From: Actinoallomurus sp963799975
GTDB lineage: Bacteria > Actinomycetota > Actinomycetes > Streptosporangiales > Streptosporangiaceae
Assembly: GCA_963799975.1 (NCBI GenBank)
Contig: CAWCZF010000002.1
Location: 992,001 to 1,056,000, forward strand
Direction: 5' to 3'
Length of the DNA: 64,000 nucleotides
Shown here in pieces: positions 57,915-64,000 of this stretch (the first letter of the stretch is position 1; every line of letters starts with the position of its first letter). Position numbers and translations under genes: made by a program. The notes under the pieces were generated by a model. It was not told the DNA's origin. It worked only from the letters and a program-made list of their open reading frames with translations, and did not search any database.

Positions 57915-58367
57915 TCACGAGGGGTCGAGCGGGGCGGCCAGCAGGATCGTCAGGTCGCGGACGAACGCCTCGGCTCGCGGGGTGTCCTGGCCGCCCAGCG
58001 GGGCCAGGAGCCGGTCCAGCAGTTTCTGGACGGTGACGATGGCGGGGAGTACGGCGGCGCGCCCGTCGTCGGTGAGGGTGAGCCGGACCGTACGTGAGTC
58101 CTCGGCGTCGCGTGCGCGCTCGATGAGGCCGTCCGCCTCCAGTGAGCGGGCCAGCTTGGAGATGTAGAGGGGTTCGAGGCCGAGGTGGTCGGCCAGCTCA
58201 CGCTGGCTGGGGCCGCCGCTTCGCGCCAGGCCGTACAGCGAGGCCAGCACGACGTACTGCGAATGGGTCAGCCCGAGCGGCGCCACCGCACGGTCGACCG
58301 CGACCCGCCACTTGGTGGAGAGCCGCCAGACCAGGTAGCCGGGCGTCGGGGAGTGTGCCGTGCTCAT
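57915..58367 (-). CDS. MarR-family regulator
   Basis: 150 residues. 'GLTHSQYVVLASLYGLARSGGPSQRELADHLGLEPLYISKLARSLEADGLIERARDAEDSRTVRLTLTDDG' region by region is the MarR winged HTH (~32-102) with wing 'DAEDSRTVRLTLT'. It is first in a two-gene unit with the dehalogenase. An inverted repeat lies just upstream of its ATG, so autoregulation by a small hydrophobic or phenolic ligand is likely. Confidence 0.9.
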   Translation of the reverse strand: MSTAHSPTPGYLVWRLSTKWRVAVDRAVAPLGLTHSQYVVLASLYGLARSGGPSQRELADHLGLEPLYISKLARSLEADGLIERARDAEDSRTVRLTLTDDGRAAVLPAIVTVQKLLDRLLAPLGGQDTPRAEAFVRDLTILLAAPLDPS

Positions 58368-58375
58368 GCCGATTT

Positions 58376-58408
58376 ACAGTACATGGCTACTATGTCCATG
58401 GCTACTGT
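58376..58408. promoter_or_regulatory. Inverted and direct repeats upstream of the MarR gene
   Basis: ACAGTA (58376-58381) and TACTGT (58403-58408) form an inverted pair; CATGGCTACT occurs twice (58382-58391 and 58398-58407) with a 16-bp period. This AT-richer 33 bp begins 8 bp upstream of the MarR start and ends 3 bp from the convergently placed stop of the JetD-like gene. Likely the MarR operator. Confidence 0.55.
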
Positions 58409-58410
58409 TC

Positions 58411-59604
58411 TTATGCGTCGGGCGCGCTCCGGCGCAGGTCGGCCAGGAGAGCGGGCAGGAGCCACTCCTCGCGGCCGGCGCGCTGTTCGTGGCTCATCGC
58501 GGCCGCGAGCCCGAGATCCCAGGGCGTCGCGGTGCGCGTGCCCGGCAGGGGTTCCTCGCCGCCGGCCTCCAGGGCGTCCAGGTAGTCCTCCGCGCCCATC
58601 CGCCAGGGCAGGGCGGCGTAGCGTTCGGTCGCGGCGGCCGTCAGGCGCACGCCCGGCCAGTCGAAGTCGTTCCGCCAGCGGATCCCGGTCCCCGCCGCGA
58701 CGCCGCCGAGCAGCCGGTCGGCCGCCGCGGACAGGCGGCCCTCGGTGCAGATGAGCGGCGCGGAGCCGGGACCGAGTTCGGCCGCCGCCGCACGCAGCAC
58801 GACCGGGCTCCCGCAGACGAAGATCTGCTCCCCCGCCGGGGTGACCGGCCCGGCCATGAGCTGCTGAAGGGTGAGCCGGAACGGCATCCCGGCCGCCGCG
58901 GCGTCGTCCAGCCAGCCGTGCACGGGGTGCCGCGCCTCACGTACGCGGAGGTCGAGCACCAGGACCTGACTGGCGAGGTCGTCGGCGAGCACGCCCGCGT
59001 CGCTCCAGATCCGGCGCTCGGCCTCGCGGCCGACCGGCGACGGCGCGCCCTGCCAGAGCACCAGCGCCCGCATCACCAGTGCGGCCAGCGGCTTGCCGGA
59101 CAGCGCGGTCGCGTCACCGGTGGCCCATTCGGCGAGCGTCGGCAGCGGAACGTCGCGCGCGGGCAGCCGGTCGAGCACCGCCGCCGCCCACCCGAGCAGG
59201 TCGCCGTCCCCGCGCTGCACGAGCCGCCGGACCGTACCGTCGCGCGAGAGCCCGCCGAGCCAGCCGGAGAACCACCCCTCACCGGCGTACCGGCACCGCA
59301 TGGCCGCCTCGAGCGCCCCTTTCATGTCGGCGGGCTGCCCGGGCCGGTCGAGCCAGGCGAGCGCCTTGCAGAGCCCGACACCGTACGCGTCGCGCAGGAG
59401 GGCGTCGAGCCCGGCCATGGGGACGGCGGGACGCTTGGTACGGGACGCGCCGACGAGACGTTCGAGGACGAGCTGCTCTGCTGGAGAGGGGTAGGCGAGC
59501 GTGACCGAGCCGGTCACCTCACCGCCGGTCTTGTCCAGCCTGCGCCGAGCCGCGGCGAGCAACCGCCGCCACTCCTCACCGCGCAGCTCGTCGAACTCGG
59601 CCAT
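58411..59604 (-). CDS. Orphan JetD-like protein (TIGR02679 family, Wadjet nuclease subunit homologue)
   Basis: 397 residues. The N-terminal half ('LRGEEWRRLLAAARRRLDKTGG', 'VPMAGLDALLRDAYG') and the C-terminal DUF2399/toprim-like part match the TIGR02679 family, whose members serve as JetD, the topoisomerase VI-like nuclease of Wadjet plasmid-defence operons. Toprim Asp residues are kept in 'WRNDFDWPGVRL' (Asp313, Asp315), followed by the usual 'PWRMGAEDYLDAL'. The strand where relatives usually read Cys-Glu-Asn-Pro is 'VCGSPVVL', so the toprim Glu may be missing. No JetA, JetB or JetC gene is near. It stands as a single gene. Confidence 0.8.
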   Translation of the reverse strand: MAEFDELRGEEWRRLLAAARRRLDKTGGEVTGSVTLAYPSPAEQLVLERLVGASRTKRPAVPMAGLDALLRDAYGVGLCKALAWLDRPGQPADMKGALEAAMRCRYAGEGWFSGWLGGLSRDGTVRRLVQRGDGDLLGWAAAVLDRLPARDVPLPTLAEWATGDATALSGKPLAALVMRALVLWQGAPSPVGREAERRIWSDAGVLADDLASQVLVLDLRVREARHPVHGWLDDAAAAGMPFRLTLQQLMAGPVTPAGEQIFVCGSPVVLRAAAAELGPGSAPLICTEGRLSAAADRLLGGVAAGTGIRWRNDFDWPGVRLTAAATERYAALPWRMGAEDYLDALEAGGEEPLPGTRTATPWDLGLAAAMSHEQRAGREEWLLPALLADLRRSAPDA

Positions 59605-59777
59605 GCACCTCAGTCTGCCGCGCCACCCGCCTCACCGCAGCCTCCACCACGCCCCGCCCTGCCCACACCCGCGTCCGGCCCCAGACGATGTCGAAGATCC
59701 GGACGAGCTCGGCACCGTCGTCCACGGAGAACCCCAGGGCCGGAGTCCGGCGGCGCCGGCGGACTCGGCGCGATAGA

Positions 59778-60080
59778 TCACTCGATCGTCCGGCCACCCG
59801 GCCAGTCGGGCATCACCCGCTCGACGGGGACGAAGTCCGCTTCATTCCGGGAACGGACGGCCGCCAGCCGGGCCTCGTACCCGGGATCGGAGTAGGCGAC
59901 CGCTCGCAACCGCCACAGTCTCAGCAGGTCACGGAGCCGCCGGTACTGCTCCGGCCGCCCCGCCTGCTCCACGGCGGTCGTGTACTCGGCGAGGAACTGT
60001 TCGTGGTGCGCCTCGGGCAGGATCCGCAGGATCTCGACCGGGTCATCAGGATCAGGTTCATCGATTGGCTGTGCGGTCAT
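59778..60080 (-). CDS. DUF6247 family protein
   Basis: 100 residues from the ATG at 60080, which has GGAGAGG seven bases before it. 'DPVEILRILPEAHHEQFLAEYTTAVEQAG' followed by 'YRRLRDLLRLWRLRAVAYSDPGYEARL' is the DUF6247 signature. The family is common in actinomycetes, often next to a small second ORF, and has an antitoxin-like size and charge; its function is not established. The downstream partner position (59605-59777) holds only a damaged frame. Confidence 0.8.
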   Translation of the reverse strand: MTAQPIDEPDPDDPVEILRILPEAHHEQFLAEYTTAVEQAGRPEQYRRLRDLLRLWRLRAVAYSDPGYEARLAAVRSRNEADFVPVERVMPDWPGGRTIE

Positions 60081-60186
60081 CAACCTCTCCGTTTCGGCCG
60101 GCGGACAGTGACAGTCGGAACATGAACACAGAGAGTATGCCACGAGAATACGTTGAGCGACCAAGTTGAGCGACGGTGAGCGGCGC

Positions 60187-60822
60187 CTACGGCGTCGTGA
60201 GGATCAGGACCTCAAGGGTGCGGGGGCCGTGGACGCCCTCCACGCGGTCGAGTTCGATGTCGCTCGTCGCCGACGGGCCGCTGATCCAGGTCAGCGGGCT
60301 CGTTGGGGTGAGGCGTTCGAGCGCCTCCGGGACCGTGCGTACGATCTGGTCCCGGCGTACGACGCACAGGTGGTAGTCCGGGACCAGCGTCAGCGCCCGG
60401 CGGCCCTGGTCCGGGCCCGCGTCCAGGACGATCGTGCCGGTCTCGGCGATGGCGACGGCGCAGCCGGTGAGCACGCCGTCGACCGCGTCGAGTTCGGCGG
60501 CGGTCAGCGCGGGCTCGTCGCGTACGGCCTCGAAGGTCACCCACTCACCCGGCACGCCCGCCGGGACGGCCAGCCGGGTGAAGGAGCGGCGTGCCAGCGT
60601 CTCGGTGACCGCCGCGGCCACGCCGGCCAGGTCGGCCACCTCGCGCACCTCGGCCTTGTAGTCCGTCAGGCGGTCGACCAGGAGTTCCACCACGTCCACT
60701 CCCGTACGTGACCGCTGGTACTCCCTCGGCACCGGCACGTCCGAGGGCGACTCCGCACGTGGCACGTCGGCCAGTGCCGCGCGTACGCGGGCCAGGACGC
60801 GGTCGCGGGAGGAGGTGCTCAT
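60187..60822 (-). CDS. lutC: LutC-type LUD-domain lactate utilisation protein
   Basis: 211 residues; ATG at 60822 overlaps the LutB stop (ATGA). LUD domain: 'TRLAVPAGVPGEW', 'GVLTGCAVAIAETGTIVLDAGPDQGRRALTLVPDYHLCVVRRDQIV' in pieces, ending 'ISGPSATSDIELDRVEGVHGPRTLEVLIL', which is diagnostic for LutC/YkgG. With LutA and LutB it forms the cytosolic iron-sulfur L-lactate oxidising complex. Third gene of the operon. Confidence 0.93.
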   Translation of the reverse strand: MSTSSRDRVLARVRAALADVPRAESPSDVPVPREYQRSRTGVDVVELLVDRLTDYKAEVREVADLAGVAAAVTETLARRSFTRLAVPAGVPGEWVTFEAVRDEPALTAAELDAVDGVLTGCAVAIAETGTIVLDAGPDQGRRALTLVPDYHLCVVRRDQIVRTVPEALERLTPTSPLTWISGPSATSDIELDRVEGVHGPRTLEVLILTTP

Positions 60823-62216
60823 CGGTTCGCCGCCCACCACTGCCGGAACGACTCGCGCGGCGGCCGTGGCACGTCACGCGTGTCGGACCAGGCCGACAGC
60901 GGGCCCGGCAGGCGGCGCGGGGTCCAGCGGCTCAGCCGGCCCGCCGACAGCTGCGTCAGGGACAGCCAGCGCGGCGAGGAGAGTACGCGCCGGGCCGCGC
61001 CCATCGCCAGCCGCTCGCCGAGGTGCCCGCGCAGCACGACCTTCGACCGCAGGTCCAGCAGCACCTCGGGGATGTCGATCGCGACCGGGCACACCTCGTA
61101 GCAGGCGCCGCACAGCGTCGAGGCGTACGGCAGCGACTCCTCCAGCGGGCCGGCGAGGCCGCGGAGCTGCGGTGTCAGGATCGCGCCGATCGGCCCGGGG
61201 TACACCGACCCGTACGCGTGGCCGCCCGCGCGTTCGTACACCGGGCAGACGTTCAGGCACGCCGAGCAGCGGATGCAGCGCAGCGCCTGCCGCCCCACCG
61301 TGTCGCCCAGCACCGAGGTGCGCCCGTTGTCCAGCAGGACCAGGTGGAACGCCTGGCCCTCGGCCGCGCCGGTCCACATCGAGGTGTACGGGTTCATCCG
61401 CTCGCCGGTGGACGAACGCGGCAGCAGTTGCAGGAAGACCTCCAGGTCCTGCCACGTCGGCACGGTCTTCTCGATGCCGACCACCGAGATGAGGGTCTCG
61501 GGCAGCGTGAGGCACATCCGCCCGTTGCCCTCCGACTCCAGTACGACCAGGGTGCCGGTCGAGGCGACCGCGAAGTTGGCACCCGAGATGCCCACGCGCG
61601 CGGACAGGAAGCGTTCGCGCAGGTGCAGCCGTGCCGCCTCGGCCAGGGCGCGCGGGTCGTCGCGGAGGCCCGCGGGCGCGGGGCGGCCCCACGCGGCCAT
61701 CTTCGACAGGAAGATCTCGCGGATCTCCGCGCGGTTGCGGTGGATGGCCGGGACGAGGATGTGCGACGGCAGGTCGTCGCCGAGCTGCACGATCAGCTCC
61801 GCGAGGTCGGTCTCGTACGCGCTGATGCCCGCGTCGCGCAGCGCGGCGTTCAGGTCGATCTCCTGGGTGGCCATCGACTTGACCTTGACCACCTCGGTCT
61901 CGCCGGTCGCCCGCACGAGGTCGACCACGATCCGGTTGGCCTCCTCGGCGTCGGCGGCCCAGTGCACGTGGCCGCCCGCCGCCTCCACCGCGACCTCCAG
62001 CCGCTCCAGGTAGGTGTCCAGGTGCCGGAGCGTACGGTCCTTGATCGCGGCGCCGGCCGCGCGCAGCTCCGCCCAGTCGGGCTGCTCGGCGACGACCGCG
62101 GCGCGCTTGGCGCGGATCGTGTGGGTGGCCGCGCGCAGGTTGTGCCGGAGCTGGGCGTCGGCGACGGCCGACGATGACGCCTCGGGAAAGGACGGCATGC
62201 CGACGAAGGTGTTCAT
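60819..62216 (-). CDS. lutB: LutB-type iron-sulfur LUD protein
   Basis: 465 residues from the ATG at 62216 (GGAGGC upstream), overlapping the LutA stop by ATGA. LUD domain ~60-290 ('EVVKVKSMATQEIDLN', 'GISGANFAVASTGTLVVLESEGNGRM'). Two 4Fe-4S motifs: 'CIRCSACLNVCPVY' (~305-318) and 'CGACYEVCPVAIDIPEVL' (~360-377). The C-terminal ~75 residues are family-typical with 'PRPPRESFRQWW'. It carries electrons from lactate oxidation. Core subunit of LutABC. Confidence 0.95.
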   Translation of the reverse strand: MNTFVGMPSFPEASSSAVADAQLRHNLRAATHTIRAKRAAVVAEQPDWAELRAAGAAIKDRTLRHLDTYLERLEVAVEAAGGHVHWAADAEEANRIVVDLVRATGETEVVKVKSMATQEIDLNAALRDAGISAYETDLAELIVQLGDDLPSHILVPAIHRNRAEIREIFLSKMAAWGRPAPAGLRDDPRALAEAARLHLRERFLSARVGISGANFAVASTGTLVVLESEGNGRMCLTLPETLISVVGIEKTVPTWQDLEVFLQLLPRSSTGERMNPYTSMWTGAAEGQAFHLVLLDNGRTSVLGDTVGRQALRCIRCSACLNVCPVYERAGGHAYGSVYPGPIGAILTPQLRGLAGPLEESLPYASTLCGACYEVCPVAIDIPEVLLDLRSKVVLRGHLGERLAMGAARRVLSSPRWLSLTQLSAGRLSRWTPRRLPGPLSAWSDTRDVPRPPRESFRQWWAANR

Positions 62217-62914
62217 CGCGTCGCCTCCGTGGCGGCGAGGATCTCGGCCAGATGCATCACCCGCACGCCCGTACGCTGCCGCGACAGCGCGCCGCCGATG
62301 TGCGTCAGGCAGGAGTTGTCGGCGGCGCAGAGCACCTCGGCCCCGGTGTCGAGCACACCGCGTACCTTGTCGGCGCACATCGCCGCGGACACCGATGGGT
62401 TCTTGACCGCGAACGTCCCGCCGAACCCGCAGCATTCCTCCGCGCCGCCGAGCGGCACCAGCGTCAGCCCGCGTACGCGCGACAGCAGGTCGAGCGGGCG
62501 CGAGCCGACCTTCACCGAGCGCAGGGAGTGGCAGGTCGGGTGGTACGTCACGGTGTGCGGGAAGTACGCGCCGACGTCGGTGACGCCGAGGACGTCGACC
62601 ACGAACTCGGTCAGCTCATAGACCCCGGCCGGCGGCGCGACGCCGAGCGCGGGGTACCACTCGCGTACCATCGCGGCGCACGAGGCGGCCGGCACCACGA
62701 TCGCGTCGTAGCCCGCGAACGCCGCGACGAAGCCGCGGGCGAGCGGCCGCGCGTCGTCGCGGTAGCCGGTGTTGAAGTGCATCTGGCCGCAGCAGGTCTG
62801 CGCCATCGGGAACTCGACCGCACAGCCGAGCCGCTCGAGCAGACTGACGACCGCCTTCCCGGTGCCGGGGAACAGCGTGTCGTTGACGCAGGTGACGAAG
62901 AGCGCAACGCGCAT
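62213..62914 (-). CDS. lutA: LutA-type CCG-domain protein
   Basis: 233 residues. Two CCG domains: 'FPMAQTCCGQMHFNTGY' (~36-50) and 'GGAEECCGFGGTFAVKNP' (~155-170), with 'YHPTCHSLR' between, all typical of LutA/GlpC-like subunits that bind iron-sulfur clusters or haem and pass electrons from lactate. It leads the lutABC operon; an SDR gene lies 45 bp upstream on the same strand and may share the transcript. Confidence 0.94.
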   Translation of the reverse strand: MRVALFVTCVNDTLFPGTGKAVVSLLERLGCAVEFPMAQTCCGQMHFNTGYRDDARPLARGFVAAFAGYDAIVVPAASCAAMVREWYPALGVAPPAGVYELTEFVVDVLGVTDVGAYFPHTVTYHPTCHSLRSVKVGSRPLDLLSRVRGLTLVPLGGAEECCGFGGTFAVKNPSVSAAMCADKVRGVLDTGAEVLCAADNSCLTHIGGALSRQRTGVRVMHLAEILAATEATR

Positions 62915-62959
62915 GAAATCAACCTAGCCATCCGCCGTACGGCCTTCCCAAAGTTCCGC

Positions 62960-63706
62960 TCAGGAGCCGATCGGCCGCAGTCGCAGCCCGGCCATGCCGC
63001 CGTCGACCGCCAGTGCCGTGCCGGTCGTCGCCGAGGAGAGCGGGCTCGCCAGGTGGGCGATCGCCGCGGCGACCTCCTGCGCGCTGACGAGCCGGCCGCT
63101 CGGCTGGCGTGCCGCCAGCGCGGCGCGTTCCGCCTCGGGGTCGGCGGCCGCGGCCAGCAGCCGCCCGATCCAGGGGGTGTCGGCCGTACCGGGATTGACG
63201 CAGTTGACGCGTATGCCCTCGCGGAGATGGTCCGCGGCCATCGCGAGGGTGAGCGACAGCACGGCGCCCTTGGTCGCCGAGTAGAGCGCGCGGTCCGGCA
63301 GCCCGGCCGTGGCCGCGATCGAGCCGGTGTTGACGATCGCGGCGTGCTCGGACCGGCGCAGGTGCGGCAGCGCGGCACGTGCCGTACGCACCATGCCGAA
63401 CACGTTGACCTCGAACACGTCGCGCCACTCGTCGTCGCCGCCCGACTCGACGGTGCCCTGCGCGCCGATTCCGGCGTTGTTGACCAGGACGTCGAGCCCG
63501 CCGAGGTGCTCCGCCGCCCGGTCGACCGCCGTACGCACCTGGGCGTCGTCGCGTACGTCGGCGCGTACGCCGTACAGGGGTGCGGGCGGGTCGGCGAGGT
63601 CGAGGCAGGCGACGGCGGCGCCGCGCTCGGTGAGCAGCCGCGCGGTGGCGAGCCCGATGCCGGACGCCCCGCCGGTCACGATGGCCTTGATACCGGTGAA
63701 CTCCAC
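62960..63706 (-). CDS. SDR dehydrogenase, probably in deoxy-sugar/lactate catabolism
   Basis: 248 residues. 'AIVTGGASGIGLATARLL' (~8-25), Asp36 in 'CLDLAD' (NAD preference), 'NNAGIG' (~80), Ser in 'VNTGSIAATAG' (~128) and 'YSATK' (~141-145), 'NPGTADTPW'. All classical SDR elements are intact. In actinomycetes similar SDRs stand before lutABC in L-fucose or L-rhamnose degradation, where a 2-keto-3-deoxy-sugar acid is oxidised or lactate is formed; that role is inferred from context. 45 bp from lutA. Confidence 0.87.
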   Translation of the reverse strand: MEFTGIKAIVTGGASGIGLATARLLTERGAAVACLDLADPPAPLYGVRADVRDDAQVRTAVDRAAEHLGGLDVLVNNAGIGAQGTVESGGDDEWRDVFEVNVFGMVRTARAALPHLRRSEHAAIVNTGSIAATAGLPDRALYSATKGAVLSLTLAMAADHLREGIRVNCVNPGTADTPWIGRLLAAAADPEAERAALAARQPSGRLVSAQEVAAAIAHLASPLSSATTGTALAVDGGMAGLRLRPIGS

Positions 63707-63742
63707 GTCATGACCTCCAGGGGGCGCGGATGAAACGAAGAC

Positions 63743-63769
63743 GGCCCCGGACGCCGATCGTCCAGGGCC
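63743..63769 (-). terminator. Hairpin between HesB-like gene and SDR operon
   Basis: An 11-bp stem with one mismatch (63743-63753 with 63759-63769) and a 5-nt loop, directly downstream of the HesB-like stop. Likely terminator without a T-tract. Confidence 0.5.
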
Positions 63770-63789
63770 GCCGACGCGGCTGCTGCGGG

Positions 63790-64000
63790 TTATACGGCCT
63801 TGTCGGCGAGCCGGAAGGTGACGTCTCCCTGGTCGTCGACGCTGGCGTCGAGCGTCATCTCGTCGAGAATCGACGCGGCGTCCGGTTCGAGATACACCCG
63901 GGCGCCCTGGTCCTCCACGATCTCGTCTCCGGCTTCTGGGCCTTCGGCGACCGCGAGTGCCAGTGTGCCCGCCTCCTCCGGCTGGGACTGGGTGGCGATC
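63790..64000 (-). CDS. 3' part of a HesB/IscA-like iron-sulfur protein gene (5' end outside window)
   Basis: The - strand frame ending at TAA (63790-63792) reads 'IATQSQPEEAGTLALAVAEG', 'GDEIVEDQGARVYLEPDAAS' and 'LDASVDDQGDVTFRLADKAV', which matches the C-terminal two thirds of actinobacterial HesB-like (A-type scaffold fold) proteins. The visible part has none of the Cys residues of true IscA, as is usual for this degenerate actinobacterial branch. The start lies beyond the window. Confidence 0.75.
   Translation of the reverse strand, partial: IATQSQPEEAGTLALAVAEGPEAGDEIVEDQGARVYLEPDAASILDEMTLDASVDDQGDVTFRLADKAV

Noticed and set aside
58411..60164. A complete Wadjet defence operon
   Set aside because: Only the JetD-like gene is present; the neighbours are MarR, DUF6247 and Lut genes, none resembling JetA, JetB or JetC.

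Overview
The window is about 72% G+C with dense genes on both strands, GTG starts, ATGA/GTGA translational couplings and typical actinomycete families (two transmembrane Ser/Thr kinases, LysX, DrrAB-type ABC exporter, YcnI/CopC, DUF4097, DUF427, DUF6247). It is chromosomal DNA of a filamentous or related high-GC actinobacterium. The strong excess of the hexamer CGTACG and the gene set fit Streptosporangiales/Thermomonosporaceae-like genomes, but that placement is inference. I see no rRNA, tRNA, CRISPR array, insertion sequence or prophage.

Layout. 1-4.3 kb: the end of an AraC-like protein, a DoxX membrane protein, then a ribbon-helix-helix regulator with a DUF4097 protein and a DrrAB-like ABC exporter, headed by three helically phased TGACGTCA boxes. 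4.5-13.8 kb: hemerythrin, Tex, SDR/LysR pair, DUF2277, sirtuin, a secreted S1 protease, and a TerC protein behind a yybP-ykoY (Mn2+) riboswitch. 14-18 kb: a probable peptidoglycan-turnover operon (EEP phosphatase, NamZ-like Tat-exported muramidase, secreted serine hydrolase). 18-20 kb: a copper-type set (His-rich membrane protein, YcnI, CopC). 20-29 kb: RodZ-tail-like protein, solute-binding/VWA lipoprotein, histidine phosphatase, small membrane protein, GNAT, LysR/MFS pair, an orphan sensor kinase and a 49-residue membrane protein.

29-38 kb: alpha-methylacyl-CoA racemase (catalytic residues at the same numbers as the mycobacterial Mcr), chorismate mutase, a LuxR-type regulator, a sugar-nucleotide dehydratase-like protein with an altered catalytic Lys plus a glycosyltransferase, a small HTH protein, a soluble kinase/regulator pair, a DeoR regulator coupled to a leader ORF, and a beta-propeller lipoprotein. 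39-45 kb: a secreted Cys protein, SRPBCC, ArsR with two operators and an imine-reductase-like enzyme, a DUF427 gene split by one TGA, and a CYP124/125/142-like P450 that has lost its stop codon and runs antisense into an esterase.

45-53 kb is signalling: a NarL-type pair, aldo/keto reductase with TetR and twin operators, an anti-sigma-like ATPase fused to a degenerate PP2C, and two Ser/Thr kinases, one frameshifted in its Thr-Pro linker. 53-64 kb: LysX, an unknown protein, haloalkane dehalogenase with MarR, an orphan JetD-like (Wadjet) protein, DUF6247, the LutABC lactate-oxidation operon with an SDR, and the end of a HesB-like gene.

No complete new system is evident. The most unusual items are the phased operators over the RHH start codon, the orphan and possibly inactive JetD, the homopolymer frameshift in the kinase, the stop-less P450, the leader ORF of the DeoR gene, and the frame-independent CGTACG excess.
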